Shown here one piece after another: positions 24,661 through 32,975 of a stretch of 64,000 nucleotides of DNA. The notes beneath the pieces were generated by a model that saw only the letters and a list, made by a program, of their open reading frames with translations, ran no database searches and was not told the DNA's origin. The stretch is taken from NCBI RefSeq assembly GCF_025673445.1, contig NZ_JAOVQN010000001.1:325411-389410 (forward strand), given 5' to 3'. Source of the DNA: Ruegeria_B marisflavi. GTDB taxonomy: Bacteria > Pseudomonadota > Alphaproteobacteria > Rhodobacterales > Rhodobacteraceae. Position numbers and translations under genes: made by a program. How positions within the stretch are numbered: position 1 is the first letter of the stretch; each line of letters starts with the position of its first letter.

Positions 24661-25578
24661 ATGACCGAGATAACCAATTTCCGCGGCGAAACGGCGTCAA
24701 ACGGACCGGCAGACAGTACAGAAGCTCAGGTTTCGGCCCTGATCGCTAGGGTTGGGGACCGGGTTCGGGCTGCCCGGCAGCGGAAGGGAATCCCACGGCG
24801 TGTCCTGTCTGAGGCTTCCGGTGTCTCGCCGCGCTACCTGGCGCAACTCGAAGCGGGCGAAGGGAATATATCGATCGGTCTCTTGTTACGGGTTGCAATC
24901 GCGCTTGATCACCGGATCGAATGGCTTGTGGGCCAGGATGATCCATGGACCTCCGACGCGCTGCGCGTCGCCGATCTGTATCGGGTCGCAAAATCCGATG
25001 TACAACAGGCCGTTCTGCGCGCGCTCAGTCCTGAACCGGCCGAGGCGATCCGAGCGCAGCGGATCTGCCTAGTCGGTCTGCGAGGCGCGGGAAAATCCAC
25101 CCTTGGGGTCCGCTTGGGGGCCGAGTACGGTTTGCCCTTCGTGGAACTCAATGACGAGATCGAGGAGCAGGCCGGCATGCCCGTGGGCGAAGTCATGGCG
25201 CTCTACGGGCAGGAAGGATACCGCAAGCTCGAAGCGCAGGCGGTCAGTCGGGTTGTGGCCAAACACGAGGCGATGGTTCTGGCCGTGGCGGGCGGCATCG
25301 TTGCCGAGCCCGAAACCTACAACATGCTCTTGACCCATTTCCACACGATCTGGCTGCGCGCCGACCCTGAGGAGCACATGGAACGGGTCCGCGCCCAGGG
25401 AGACGAGCGCCCGATGGCCGGAAACCCCGAGGCGATGGAGCAGCTGAAATCCATCCTTGCCAGCCGCGAAATCCTCTACGGCAAGGCACTGGCCCAACTC
25501 GATACATCGGGTCAGTCCGTCGAAACATCTCTTACGCAACTAAAGGCATTGGTAAACGACCGCGGCTACCTTGGATAG
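24661..25578 (+). CDS. boxR: Benzoyl-CoA-responsive regulator BoxR
   Basis: This 305-residue two-domain protein has an XRE helix-turn-helix in the first third (RVRAARQRKGIPRRVLSEASGVSPRYLAQLEAGEGNISI near residues 34-75) and a shikimate-kinase-like domain from about residue 130, with P-loop LVGLRGAGKSTLG and a LAVAGGIVAEPETY segment. This is the layout of BoxR/BzdR, in which the kinase-like domain binds benzoyl-CoA and releases repression. ATG 24661 gives the family length. A perfect palindrome just upstream suggests autoregulation, and similar sites occur before the TRAP, ligase and boxC units. Confidence 0.94.
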   Translation: MTEITNFRGETASNGPADSTEAQVSALIARVGDRVRAARQRKGIPRRVLSEASGVSPRYLAQLEAGEGNISIGLLLRVAIALDHRIEWLVGQDDPWTSDALRVADLYRVAKSDVQQAVLRALSPEPAEAIRAQRICLVGLRGAGKSTLGVRLGAEYGLPFVELNDEIEEQAGMPVGEVMALYGQEGYRKLEAQAVSRVVAKHEAMVLAVAGGIVAEPETYNMLLTHFHTIWLRADPEEHMERVRAQGDERPMAGNPEAMEQLKSILASREILYGKALAQLDTSGQSVETSLTQLKALVNDRGYLG

Positions 25579-25601
25579 GCCCTGGCAGGCAGCCGGTTCA
25601 T

Positions 25602-25653
25602 GCTTCTTTCTGGTTGGAAATACTCCTGGGGGTCTGGGGGGCTGGCCCCCCAG
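25602..25653 (+). repeat. Dispersed intergenic repeat copy 2 with terminator stem
   Basis: The core GCTTCTTTCTGGTT plus GAAATACTCCTGGGGG starts 24 bases after boxR. It continues into a perfect stem CTGGGGGG / CCCCCCAG (25634-25641 and 25646-25653, loop CTGG) lying between the convergent boxR and the YcaQ-like gene, a likely bidirectional terminator. Confidence 0.7.
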
Positions 25654-25662
25654 CCTCAACGC

Positions 25663-26877
25663 TCAATGCGGTGCCCTGATCCAGTCCGCAGCAAACACGA
25701 CCCGTTCGACGCCTGCCAGGCGACGAACTCGGTCAAGTTCGGCTTCCAGCTTCCGGGTACGGGCCTCTGACCAGCGCAAACCACGCTCTGGCCAAAACGC
25801 TCTGACCCGCAACTCGCTACAGTCTCGATGTGCCTTCATGTCGATGCGACCGACTAGGCGGTCACCCTCAAGCAAAGGGAAGACATAGTAACCATAGACC
25901 CGCTTCGGTTCCGGGACAAAAACCTCGATCCGATAATGGAAGTCAAACAGTCGTTCCGCGCGTTTCCGGTCTCGCAGAGCGGGGTCAAAGGGGCTAAGCA
26001 CCCGGATCCGGCCCGGCGCCTGCGGAGCGATGGCCGCCTGCTCGCTCACATCCGGCCTGGCCAATACCTTGCGCCAGCTGCCGTCGGCGCTCTGAATCTC
26101 GATCTGTTCCAGATTTCCGCGCGACAGTTCGCCTTCCGCCCAAACCTTCGTCTCGGCCGGGCTGGCGCTGTCCCAGAACGCGGCCAGCTCGCCCGTGGTG
26201 GCAAAGCCCAGACGGTCAAGGGCCGCGTTGCAGAGCCAGTCGATCGTAATAGCCGGGTCGCAGTCGATTGCCCCGGGGCAGAGGTGCTCTTCGATCACGC
26301 GTTCGGTCAGGTCATAGCGTTTCTGAAACCCTTCCCGCCCGATCACCGTCAGCGCCCCTGAGCGCCAGAGATATTCCAGCGCGGTTTTGGAAGGGTGCCA
26401 GTCCCACCAGCCGCCAGATGACTTCTCTTCGTCCTTGCCGACATCCGAGGAACCGACCGGTCCGTGATCGCGGATATGATCCAGCACCGCGGCGAACTTG
26501 GCCTCGAAACCGTCCCGACGCCAGTTCTTCCAGCGCGCGCGCAGCAAGTCGGCATCGCGTTCAAACCGCATATGCCAATGCGGGTAGAACGCCATCGGGA
26601 TGACGGCGGCATCATGGGTCCAATGTTCGAACAGCGCCCGGTCATGTTCGTAAAGCCGTTTCAGATCGGGCGGGCGATAGGTGGGGCGACGCGAGAACAG
26701 GATCATGTCATGCGCCCGCGCAACGGTGTTGATGCTGTCGAGCTGCACAAAGCCAAGCCGGGTGATCAGGTCCAGCAAGTCGGCACCGCGCGCCGGGCCG
26801 CTGGGCTGTTCCGCCAACCCGTGCCGGTCCAGGAACAGTGCCCGCGCCGCGCGGTTGTCGAGCCGTTGCAGCGCCAC
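25663..26877 (-). CDS. YcaQ/AlkX-family winged-helix DNA glycosylase
   Basis: This 404-residue protein of the HTH_42 (YcaQ, crosslink-repair DNA glycosylase) family opens with LDNRAARALFLDRHGL and carries FVQLDSINTVARAHDMILFSRRPTY near residue 42. In this family the catalytic motif is Gln-x-Gln (AlkZ) or Gln-x-Asp (YcaQ/AlkX); here it is QLD, the second type. The later FEHWTHDAAVIPM segment is also typical. It should excise alkylated or cross-linked bases. It ends 4 bases before the LacI-type regulator's stop region and is on the same strand. Confidence 0.85.
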   Translation of the reverse strand: MALQRLDNRAARALFLDRHGLAEQPSGPARGADLLDLITRLGFVQLDSINTVARAHDMILFSRRPTYRPPDLKRLYEHDRALFEHWTHDAAVIPMAFYPHWHMRFERDADLLRARWKNWRRDGFEAKFAAVLDHIRDHGPVGSSDVGKDEEKSSGGWWDWHPSKTALEYLWRSGALTVIGREGFQKRYDLTERVIEEHLCPGAIDCDPAITIDWLCNAALDRLGFATTGELAAFWDSASPAETKVWAEGELSRGNLEQIEIQSADGSWRKVLARPDVSEQAAIAPQAPGRIRVLSPFDPALRDRKRAERLFDFHYRIEVFVPEPKRVYGYYVFPLLEGDRLVGRIDMKAHRDCSELRVRAFWPERGLRWSEARTRKLEAELDRVRRLAGVERVVFAADWIRAPH

Positions 26878-26881
26878 AGCC

Positions 26882-27907
26882 TCAGCGCCGCTTCAAGGTG
26901 TCGCCATAGCTGATCTTGGGCTCCAGCGTGATCCGCGTCTCGATTTCGGCCTCGGGGTCCTCCAGCCGTTTGGCGATGATCTCGGCGGCCTTGCGCCCAA
27001 TCTCCAGCCGACAGGCATCCATCGTGGCCAGCTTGCGCGGCAAACCTTGGAGAAGCTCCACATTGTTGAAGCCCGCCAGGCCGATCTGGCCGGGAATGTC
27101 GATCCCCTGTTCGAGCAGATAGAGCAGACCGCCCGCCGCGATCATGTCATTGGAGTAATAGAGGAAATCGAGGTCCGGCGAGCGTTCCAGCATGGCCTGC
27201 GTCATCTCGCGCCCCTTGGCCAGCGCCGAACCGCCGGAGTAGAACTCGCGATCCTCGATCTCGACCCCGTTCTTGCCCAACACCTCGGTGAAGCCTTCGA
27301 ACCGTTTGCGGGCGCGGTAATCGAGCGGCATCTTGGTGCCCATGAAGCCGATCCGGCGATAACCCGCCTTGAGGATCGCCTGCGCCATCTCGCGCCCGGC
27401 GCGGCGGTGCGAAATGCCCACCATCGCATCGACCGGCTTGCCGTCGCTATCCATGATCTCGACCACCGGAATGCCGGCCGCATCCAGCATGGCGCGCGCC
27501 GCTTCGGAATGCTCCAGCCCTGCGATGATCACGCCCGAGGGGCGCCACGAGAGCATCTCGTAAAGCACCTTTTCCTCTTTCTCGGGGAGATAGTCGGTGA
27601 CCCCGACCACCGGTTGCAACTCAGTGTCTTCCAGCACCTGGTTGATGCCGGTCAACACCTCGGGGAACACCATGTTCGACAGGGACGGGATAATTACCGC
27701 CACGAGGTTGACCCGGTTTGACGCCAGCGCACCGGCGATTTTATTTGGAACGTATCCCAGTTCCTTGGCTGCGGCGAGCACGCGGGCACGGGTTGCATCC
27801 GAAACATCCCCCCGATTGCGCAATACGCGGCTGACGGTCATTTCCGAAACCCCCGAAGCTTCGGAGACATCTCGAAGGGTGAGCGGGCGTTTTGTGTCGG
27901 TTGTCAA
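26882..27907 (-). CDS. LacI-family regulator, gluconate-repressor (GntR)-like
   Basis: This 341-residue protein has an N-terminal LacI helix-turn-helix (TLRDVSEASGVSEMTVSRVLRN near residue 10) and the hinge ELGYVPNKIAGALASNRVNLVAVI near 50, then a periplasmic-binding-like effector domain. The hinge form and the FEGFTEVL/DFLYYSNDMIAAGGLLYL segments resemble GntR repressors of gluconate use. No sugar genes adjoin it in the window, so its targets must be elsewhere. It lies directly upstream, on the same strand, of the glycosylase gene with a 4-base gap, and could share its promoter. Confidence 0.82.
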   Translation of the reverse strand: MTTDTKRPLTLRDVSEASGVSEMTVSRVLRNRGDVSDATRARVLAAAKELGYVPNKIAGALASNRVNLVAVIIPSLSNMVFPEVLTGINQVLEDTELQPVVGVTDYLPEKEEKVLYEMLSWRPSGVIIAGLEHSEAARAMLDAAGIPVVEIMDSDGKPVDAMVGISHRRAGREMAQAILKAGYRRIGFMGTKMPLDYRARKRFEGFTEVLGKNGVEIEDREFYSGGSALAKGREMTQAMLERSPDLDFLYYSNDMIAAGGLLYLLEQGIDIPGQIGLAGFNNVELLQGLPRKLATMDACRLEIGRKAAEIIAKRLEDPEAEIETRITLEPKISYGDTLKRR

Positions 27908-28026
27908 CGGCGTACCTGCACTGATTTGATTTATACTTGGATGCTAGCGCGAACAGGTCGGCACGTTCAACTGCTACGCATTGTCCGATGACAAGCCTCT
28001 CAAACCTCGTTAGAGAGGGCCCCGGC

Positions 28027-28103
28027 GGCCCCGTGGCTCAATTGGATAGAGCAGCCCCCTCCTAAGGGGCAGGTTACAGGTTCGAATCCTGTCGGGGTCA
28101 CCA
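28027..28103 (+). tRNA. tRNA-Arg (anticodon CCT)
   Basis: A full cloverleaf can be folded: acceptor arms GGCCCCG and CGGGGTC, D arm GCTC/GAGC, anticodon stem GCCCC/GGGGC with loop CTCCTAA (anticodon CCT), T arm ACAGG/CCTGT with TTCGAAT, discriminator A and encoded CCA (28101-28103). It stands alone in a gap between the LacI-type regulator and the AEC transporter. Confidence 0.95.
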
Positions 28104-28126
28104 GCATCTGGCGAAGAGAATATCCC

Positions 28127-29056
28127 TCAGGGGGCGCTCACCCAGGCGATGAAGGCCGGAACGGTCAGGATGGATGCGGCTGTCGACAGCAGGATCGCGG
28201 CCGAGACACGTTGCGGGGCGACGCCGTAATGCGCGGCCAGCATATAGACGTTGCCAGCGACCGGAAGCGCTGCTGCGGAAATGGCCACCGAGGCGGTGAA
28301 CGCATCGACCGGAAACACCCACAGTACCGCAAGCGCCACCAGCATTGGGTGTACGATCAGCTTACAGAAACTCAGCCAGGCCGCGATCTGTACCCGTTCG
28401 GCCGACCGCTCGGCCAGAGAAGCACCGATGGCGAACAAGGCGCCGGGGGTTGCAGCACCCCCAAGGATGGTCAGGAAGTCGTTCATCGGGGCGGGTACCG
28501 GCAACTCGATGGCCGACCACGCCAAGCCAGCAGAGATTGAGACGATCATCGGGTTCCTGACCAGCCCGAGACCGATCAGGCGCAGGGTGGCAAGGGTCAG
28601 GCGCCCGTCGCGTCCGCCGTTGATCAGGATCACGATGAGAGACGAGAACACGACCAGATCGACCGAAAGGATCAGCATGATCGGCCCGATCGCCGCTTCG
28701 CCAAACAAGAGCGCAAGCATCGGCAGCCCCAGAAATCCGGTATTGCCAATGGCTGCACATTGCGCCTCGACTGCCGCCGTCGGGACGTCGAGACGCCTCA
28801 GAAAAGCGACCAGCATCCCGATGCCGTAAACGCCTGCAGTACCCCAAAGATACCCGGCGACGAGCTGGCCATCGAAAATCTCGTTGAATGGCAGGTTGGC
28901 GGAGAACCGGAATAGCATCGCCGAAAGGGCGAAGAAGAACACGAACTTGGTCAGATAAGCGGTGGCTTCAGGGCTGAAGAAACGGCTGCGCCCGGCCCAG
29001 AAGCCCAAGCCAATAATGGCAAAGAACGGGAGTGTGCGCAGAAAGATCTCGACCAT
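28127..29056 (-). CDS. AEC-family (auxin-efflux-carrier-type) transporter
   Basis: This 309-residue membrane protein has about ten hydrophobic spans, beginning with LPFFAIIGLGFWAGRSRFF and including the central AAIGNTGFLGLPMLALLFGEAAIGP segment that is characteristic of AEC permeases. The family exports or exchanges carboxylates and other small organic acids. The start at 29056 gives a normal length. It is followed upstream on the same strand by mbfA with a 45-base gap, but the two are probably unrelated in function. Substrate is unknown. Confidence 0.85.
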   Translation of the reverse strand: MVEIFLRTLPFFAIIGLGFWAGRSRFFSPEATAYLTKFVFFFALSAMLFRFSANLPFNEIFDGQLVAGYLWGTAGVYGIGMLVAFLRRLDVPTAAVEAQCAAIGNTGFLGLPMLALLFGEAAIGPIMLILSVDLVVFSSLIVILINGGRDGRLTLATLRLIGLGLVRNPMIVSISAGLAWSAIELPVPAPMNDFLTILGGAATPGALFAIGASLAERSAERVQIAAWLSFCKLIVHPMLVALAVLWVFPVDAFTASVAISAAALPVAGNVYMLAAHYGVAPQRVSAAILLSTAASILTVPAFIAWVSAP

Positions 29057-29101
29057 GTTCGATCTGGTAACATTTTCTGACCTGATGGCAAGAGTGGCCG
29101 T

Positions 29102-30076
29102 CTAGCCGCTGCCGATAAGGACACCAGCGGCCAAGACCAGCGCACCGCCAAGAACAACCTGGAAGGCCGCGCGAAAGAACGGGGTCTCCATATACCGGTT
29201 CTGAATCCAGGCGATGGCCCAAAGCTCGAAGAAAACGATGATCACTGCGATCGTCGTTGCGGTCCAGAAATCAGGGATCAGGTAAGGCAGCGCGTGACCC
29301 AGGCCGCCGAGTGTGGTCATCACGCCGGACGCGATACCGCGTTTGACCGGGGAACCACGCCCCGAAAGCTCGCCATCGTCCGAGGCGGCCTCGGTAAAGC
29401 CCATCGAGATACCGGCGCCGACAGATGCGGCCACGCCCACCAGGAACGTGGTCCAGGTGTCCTGTGTCGCAAAGGCGGTAGCAAAGATCGGAGCCAGGGT
29501 CGAAACCGATCCGTCCATCAGGCCGGCAAGGCCCGGCTGTACCCAGGTCAGGATGAACTGGCGCCGCGCGGTGGCTTCCTCTTGTGCGCGGCTGTCCTCA
29601 TCAAGATGAGCCTCCTCCAACTCGGTTGCGGTGGCTTGATGGCCGGCTTCCGCCGCTGCCAGATCCCCCAACAGCTTGCGTGTGGCCGCATCGGTCGAGC
29701 GCGCGGCGGCGGCAAGATAGAAACGTTCGGCGTCACGCTCCATTGCTTCGGCCTCGGTCCGGATACGTTCGATCCCGAGGTTCTCAACCAGCCAGACAGG
29801 GCGGCGCGCGTAGTAGCCCGCCACATGCTCGCGCCGGATCAGCGGAATTACCGAACCAAACCGACGCTCGTGCAGAGCGATCAACTGTGCGCGATGTTCA
29901 TCCTCTTCTGCGGCCATGCCATCGAACATGCGGGCCGACGCGGGAAAGTCGGCACGCAAAAGCTCGGCATAGGACCGGTAGATGCGCGCATCGTCTTCTT
30001 CCGAGGAGATCGCCAGTGCGATGACTTCCTGCTCGGACAGGTCGCGGAAATGTTTGCGATAGGAAAGAAAGCGCAT
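29102..30076 (-). CDS. mbfA: Membrane-bound ferritin-like iron exporter MbfA
   Basis: This 324-residue fusion has a ferritin-like N-terminal domain (residues about 1-150) with two EED/ExxH-type iron ligand helices (SSEEDDARIYRSYAE and MAAEEDEHRAQLI, then RDAERFYLAAA and AAAEAGHQATA). A CCC1/VIT1-like membrane domain with four or five spans follows from about residue 160. This layout is that of MbfA, an iron and peroxide-stress exporter in alphaproteobacteria. ATG 30076 is preferred; an upstream 4-residue extension is weak. An Irr-type palindrome lies 17 bases upstream, so iron-dependent control by Irr is expected. Confidence 0.9.
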   Translation of the reverse strand: MRFLSYRKHFRDLSEQEVIALAISSEEDDARIYRSYAELLRADFPASARMFDGMAAEEDEHRAQLIALHERRFGSVIPLIRREHVAGYYARRPVWLVENLGIERIRTEAEAMERDAERFYLAAAARSTDAATRKLLGDLAAAEAGHQATATELEEAHLDEDSRAQEEATARRQFILTWVQPGLAGLMDGSVSTLAPIFATAFATQDTWTTFLVGVAASVGAGISMGFTEAASDDGELSGRGSPVKRGIASGVMTTLGGLGHALPYLIPDFWTATTIAVIIVFFELWAIAWIQNRYMETPFFRAAFQVVLGGALVLAAGVLIGSG

Positions 30077-30092
30077 CCGGCATCCCAACTGG

Positions 30093-30107
30093 TTAGAATG
30101 ATTCTAA
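30093..30107. promoter_or_regulatory. Iron control element (Irr box) before mbfA
   Basis: TTAGAATGATTCTAA is a perfect palindrome around a central G and matches the iron-control-element consensus TTTAGAA-N-RATTCTAAA known for Irr binding in rhizobia and relatives. It lies 17 bases upstream of the mbfA start and about 100 bases from the divergent TetR gene, the position for repression of mbfA when iron is scarce. Confidence 0.85.
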
Positions 30108-30208
30108 GATATCATCGGCCGACAGGCTTGCAACCCGTTTGGCCCGAATCGTTGAAACTCTAGCCCCTGCTCCATACGTTGGAAAAACAGAATATCTGAG
30201 GAGTGAGG

Positions 30209-30826
30209 ATGACGCAGGCCGCAACCATCGTGCGTACCGGGCGCAAGTTCGAGCAAGTGCTGAGAGGTGCGCGCGAGGTCTTTATGGCGGACGGCTTCGA
30301 AGGTGCAAATGTCGACGACATCGCACGCGCAGCGGGTGTGTCCAAGGCAACGCTCTACAGCTATTTCCCCGACAAACGGCTGCTGTTCATCGAGGTGGCG
30401 CAGACTGAATGCCAGTTGATGGCCGAACGCATCCTGTCGATGATCGACGAATCCCGCCCGGCGCGTGAAGTTCTGACAATCACCGCGACACAGCTGGTTG
30501 CGTTTCTTACTTCCGATTTCGCACAACAGGTTTTTCGCATCTGTCTTGCGGAACGCGACCGCTTTCCCGAATTGGCCCGCGCCTTTTACGCGGCGGGCCC
30601 CGAGAACGGGCAGCGCCGCATCTGCGAATATCTCGAAAAGGCGGTCTCCAAGGGCGAGTTGCTTGTCGAAGATATCCCGATGGCCGCCGAGCAGTTCTCG
30701 GAGTTGTGTAAGACCCGGCTTTGGACCCGGGCAGTGTTTGGCATCCAGAACCGCTTTTCCCAGGTTGAAATAGACGAAGTGGCCCTCCAAGCCGTCGACA
30801 TGTTCATGGCGCGCTACGGCGCCTGA
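30209..30826 (+). CDS. TetR-family regulator
   Basis: This 205-residue TetR-type repressor has the helix-turn-helix FMADGFEGANVDDIARAAGVSKATLYSYFPDKRLLFIEV near residues 26-63. Its C-terminal domain resembles the AefR-like TetR_C group (CLAERDRFPELARAFYAAGP near 118). ATG 30209 sits 5 bases after GAGGAG; a GTG two codons upstream overlaps that site and is less likely. It is divergent from mbfA, but its targets are not evident. A terminator shared with rpsO follows its stop. Confidence 0.85.
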   Translation: MTQAATIVRTGRKFEQVLRGAREVFMADGFEGANVDDIARAAGVSKATLYSYFPDKRLLFIEVAQTECQLMAERILSMIDESRPAREVLTITATQLVAFLTSDFAQQVFRICLAERDRFPELARAFYAAGPENGQRRICEYLEKAVSKGELLVEDIPMAAEQFSELCKTRLWTRAVFGIQNRFSQVEIDEVALQAVDMFMARYGA

Positions 30827-30833
30827 ACGCAAA

Positions 30834-30856
30834 AACGCCCGCCAAAGGCGGGCGTT
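30834..30856 (-). terminator. Terminator of rpsO, shared with the TetR gene
   Basis: AACGCCCGCC (30834-30843) pairs perfectly with GGCGGGCGTT (30847-30856) around AAA. On the minus strand the stem is followed by TTT, giving a Rho-independent terminator for rpsO; it also stands just after the convergent TetR stop. Confidence 0.88.
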
Positions 30857-30887
30857 CCAGCAAATCCGTTTCCGGGTTTGATCCGGA

Positions 30888-31157
30888 TCAGCGACGCAGG
30901 CCCAGACGTTCGATCAGCGACGCGTAACGTGCTTCGTCCTTGCCCTTCAGGTAATCCAGCAGCTTGCGGCGCTGAGCCACCAGCTTGAGCAGACCACGGC
31001 GGCCGTGGTTGTCTTTCTTGTGGGTCTTGAAGTGCTCGGTCAGGGTCGCGATGCGCGAGCTGAGGATTGCAACCTGGACTTCCGGCGAACCGGTGTCACC
31101 GTCCTTGGTTGCATATTCTTTCATCACGCGTGCTTTTTCTTCAGCGGTAATCGACAT
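30888..31157 (-). CDS. rpsO: 30S ribosomal protein S15
   Basis: This 89-residue protein is the exact family length for S15. It opens with MSITAEEKARVMKEYATKDGDTGSPEVQVA and contains HFKTHKKDNHGRRGLLKLVAQRRKLLDYLKG, the 16S-rRNA-binding core. It helps assemble the 30S central domain. A GGAG site precedes the ATG. In many bacteria S15 represses its own translation through a leader structure; I did not resolve such a structure in the 150-base leader here. In related genomes truB usually precedes rpsO; here the two are on the same strand but separated by two unrelated genes. Confidence 0.97.
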   Translation of the reverse strand: MSITAEEKARVMKEYATKDGDTGSPEVQVAILSSRIATLTEHFKTHKKDNHGRRGLLKLVAQRRKLLDYLKGKDEARYASLIERLGLRR

Positions 31158-31311
31158 CGGGGTCTCCTTGTGAGGTTAGAGTGAATGGCGCAGGCCGGGA
31201 TGTCGTCCAGCACAGGCCCATGGAGATTGACCGCACAGGACAGGAATCCATGGCGGATGCGGGCGTATACGCGTTTATTTTTCGAAGGGCAAAGAGAAAT
31301 TTCCCGAACCT

Positions 31312-32328
31312 TCAATTCGGCCAGTTTTGTTGTGCAAGAACGTTCTCGCGGATCAGCAGAACATCGGACGGAAGGACTTCGTTCTCGCTGTGCAGAACCG
31401 CGATCTGCTCGCCCTCGACGATCACCCGGGTCAAACCGGGCTGGTCCGGGTCCTTGCTGATCTCGATGACGGGATCGGTATCGCTTTCGGTATTCCAGAT
31501 GACCTGCAATTGATCGACACCCGGTTCGAAATCCATGATCTGGACAGGGTCGCCGTCTGCAACCCAATGACCGGCAAAAACCGCATCTTCACCTTCGCCG
31601 GTTGTGACGATATCGCCTGCGCCGGCAAAGATCGTGTCCTGTCCGTCCCCACCATTCAGGTAGTCGACATCCTGATCGCCTGCGGCAAGTGGCGCATGGT
31701 TCGGCCCCTCGACACCGAATAGGACATCGCTTCCAAAACCGCCGAACAGGCTGTCCGCCCCGGTCCCTCCGGCCAGCGTGTCGTTGCCGTGGCCACCATG
31801 CAGGGCATCATTGTCCGCGCCCCCGTCTAACCGGTCGTCATCCTGCCCGCCATGAATGTTATCCTGGCCCGCGCCACCTTCCAGCAGATCGTCACCAAAA
31901 TGCCCGAACAGGCTATCGTCCCCGTCCCCGCCGTCGAGCATGTCGTCACCATCCTCGCCATGGAGCAGATCATCGCCCGCGTCGCCGTCGATCAGATCGT
32001 CACCTTCCGCCCCAAAGATCGTGTCGTTTCCATCCTGGCCGGACAGCGTGTCGTTCGCGTCGTAACCGTTGATTTGGTCATTGCCGGTTCCCCCGGCGAT
32101 GGCGTCCATCTCTTCCGTTCCGGGAAGTAGGAGATACTCGGTCAGATCGCCGGTTTCGCTTCCTGTTGCGGCATCTGAATTCAGTTCCACAAGAAGTTCG
32201 GTGTTATGTTCCGGAACAAAATCATCGTCACCACTGGCCTCGCCCGACAGATTGTCATCGGTGCCCGACGACATGAGAACCATTCCCCCGACGGCGGCCA
32301 GCCCCAACAGACTTGCGAGCATCAACAT
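31312..32328 (-). CDS. RTX calcium-binding repeat protein with N-terminal anchor
   Basis: This 338-residue acidic protein has a short hydrophobic N-terminus (MLMLASLLGLAAVGGMVLMSS) that could be a signal or membrane anchor, followed by about 14 glycine/aspartate-rich nonapeptide repeats of the GGxGxDxLx type (residues 80-225; for example GEDGDDMLDGGDGDDSLFG). A DUF-like C-terminal region follows. RTX proteins bind calcium in these repeats and are normally secreted by type I systems, but no type I transporter gene is near and the N-terminal hydrophobic segment suggests a different route. Function unknown. Its repetitive DNA is not a CRISPR. Confidence 0.82.
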   Translation of the reverse strand: MLMLASLLGLAAVGGMVLMSSGTDDNLSGEASGDDDFVPEHNTELLVELNSDAATGSETGDLTEYLLLPGTEEMDAIAGGTGNDQINGYDANDTLSGQDGNDTIFGAEGDDLIDGDAGDDLLHGEDGDDMLDGGDGDDSLFGHFGDDLLEGGAGQDNIHGGQDDDRLDGGADNDALHGGHGNDTLAGGTGADSLFGGFGSDVLFGVEGPNHAPLAAGDQDVDYLNGGDGQDTIFAGAGDIVTTGEGEDAVFAGHWVADGDPVQIMDFEPGVDQLQVIWNTESDTDPVIEISKDPDQPGLTRVIVEGEQIAVLHSENEVLPSDVLLIRENVLAQQNWPN

Positions 32329-32423
32329 GGTGAACTCCGAACACCCCTTACCCCGCCCGAAGATATCTCATGGCGGGGGAGATCAGGTCAAAGCCTTTTG
32401 GATCAGATGGTTAACAGGATTGG

Positions 32424-32930
32424 TCAAGCCCAAAGCGTGGGCTGCTGGCTATATCCGATGTACAGTGGATGTTTGGGGTGGCCATCCTTGGTCAGCCCAA
32501 GGTGAAACAGCGGCAACCCGGTTTTCCGAAGCAGCCGTTCGACATCAGGCCCACGATCCAGATGTGCGCCATGCGCGCCCCAGGCGGCCACAATCTGATC
32601 CGCCCAATCCGCGCCCTCGAGGATGGTGCGGTCGTTCTCTGGCCCGACTGGATCCTGTGCCGCGCGCATCTTGCGCGGATCTGTGTCACGCCAGGCAAAG
32701 ATATTGGTGACCTGGAAGGCGCCAAAGCCCAGCGTGCGCGCCCGCCTCTCGCAGCGTTCGACCGTGGGGTCGTTCTGCACCTCGGTCGCGGTCGAGGGAT
32801 TCAACATCACGAACAGCGCCTTGCGCCCGGCCGGTTCCCAGACACGGGTCAGGCTGTAGCGGTAGCGTTCGCAGTCGGAATAGACGGCGGTTGAGGGCGC
32901 ATCGCCCTTGGTATGGGAACGGGTGATCAT
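32424..32930 (-). CDS. DUF1643-family protein
   Basis: This 168-residue protein has the family core YRYSLTRVWEPAGRKALFVMLNPSTATEVQNDPTVERCERRA near residue 23 and later FGAFQVTNIFAWRDTDP and ENDRTILEGADWADQIVAAWGAHG. The pattern is diagnostic for DUF1643; the function is not established, although distant similarity to nucleotide-binding folds has been suggested. It lies immediately downstream of truB on the same strand (45-base gap) and probably belongs to that transcript. Confidence 0.85.
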   Translation of the reverse strand: MITRSHTKGDAPSTAVYSDCERYRYSLTRVWEPAGRKALFVMLNPSTATEVQNDPTVERCERRARTLGFGAFQVTNIFAWRDTDPRKMRAAQDPVGPENDRTILEGADWADQIVAAWGAHGAHLDRGPDVERLLRKTGLPLFHLGLTKDGHPKHPLYIGYSQQPTLWA

Positions 32931-32975
32931 CGCCCTGCCCTAGCACGCGCGCCACCCGGCGTCACGCCCCACCGC

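Noticed and set aside
28027..28103. tRNA-Arg as an integration site of a genomic island
   Set aside because: No integrase, no displaced tRNA end repeat and only chromosomal housekeeping genes follow.
31600..32120. Periodic repeats that might be taken for a CRISPR array
   Set aside because: They are in frame and encode glycine/aspartate nonapeptides of an RTX protein; no spacer-repeat pattern exists.
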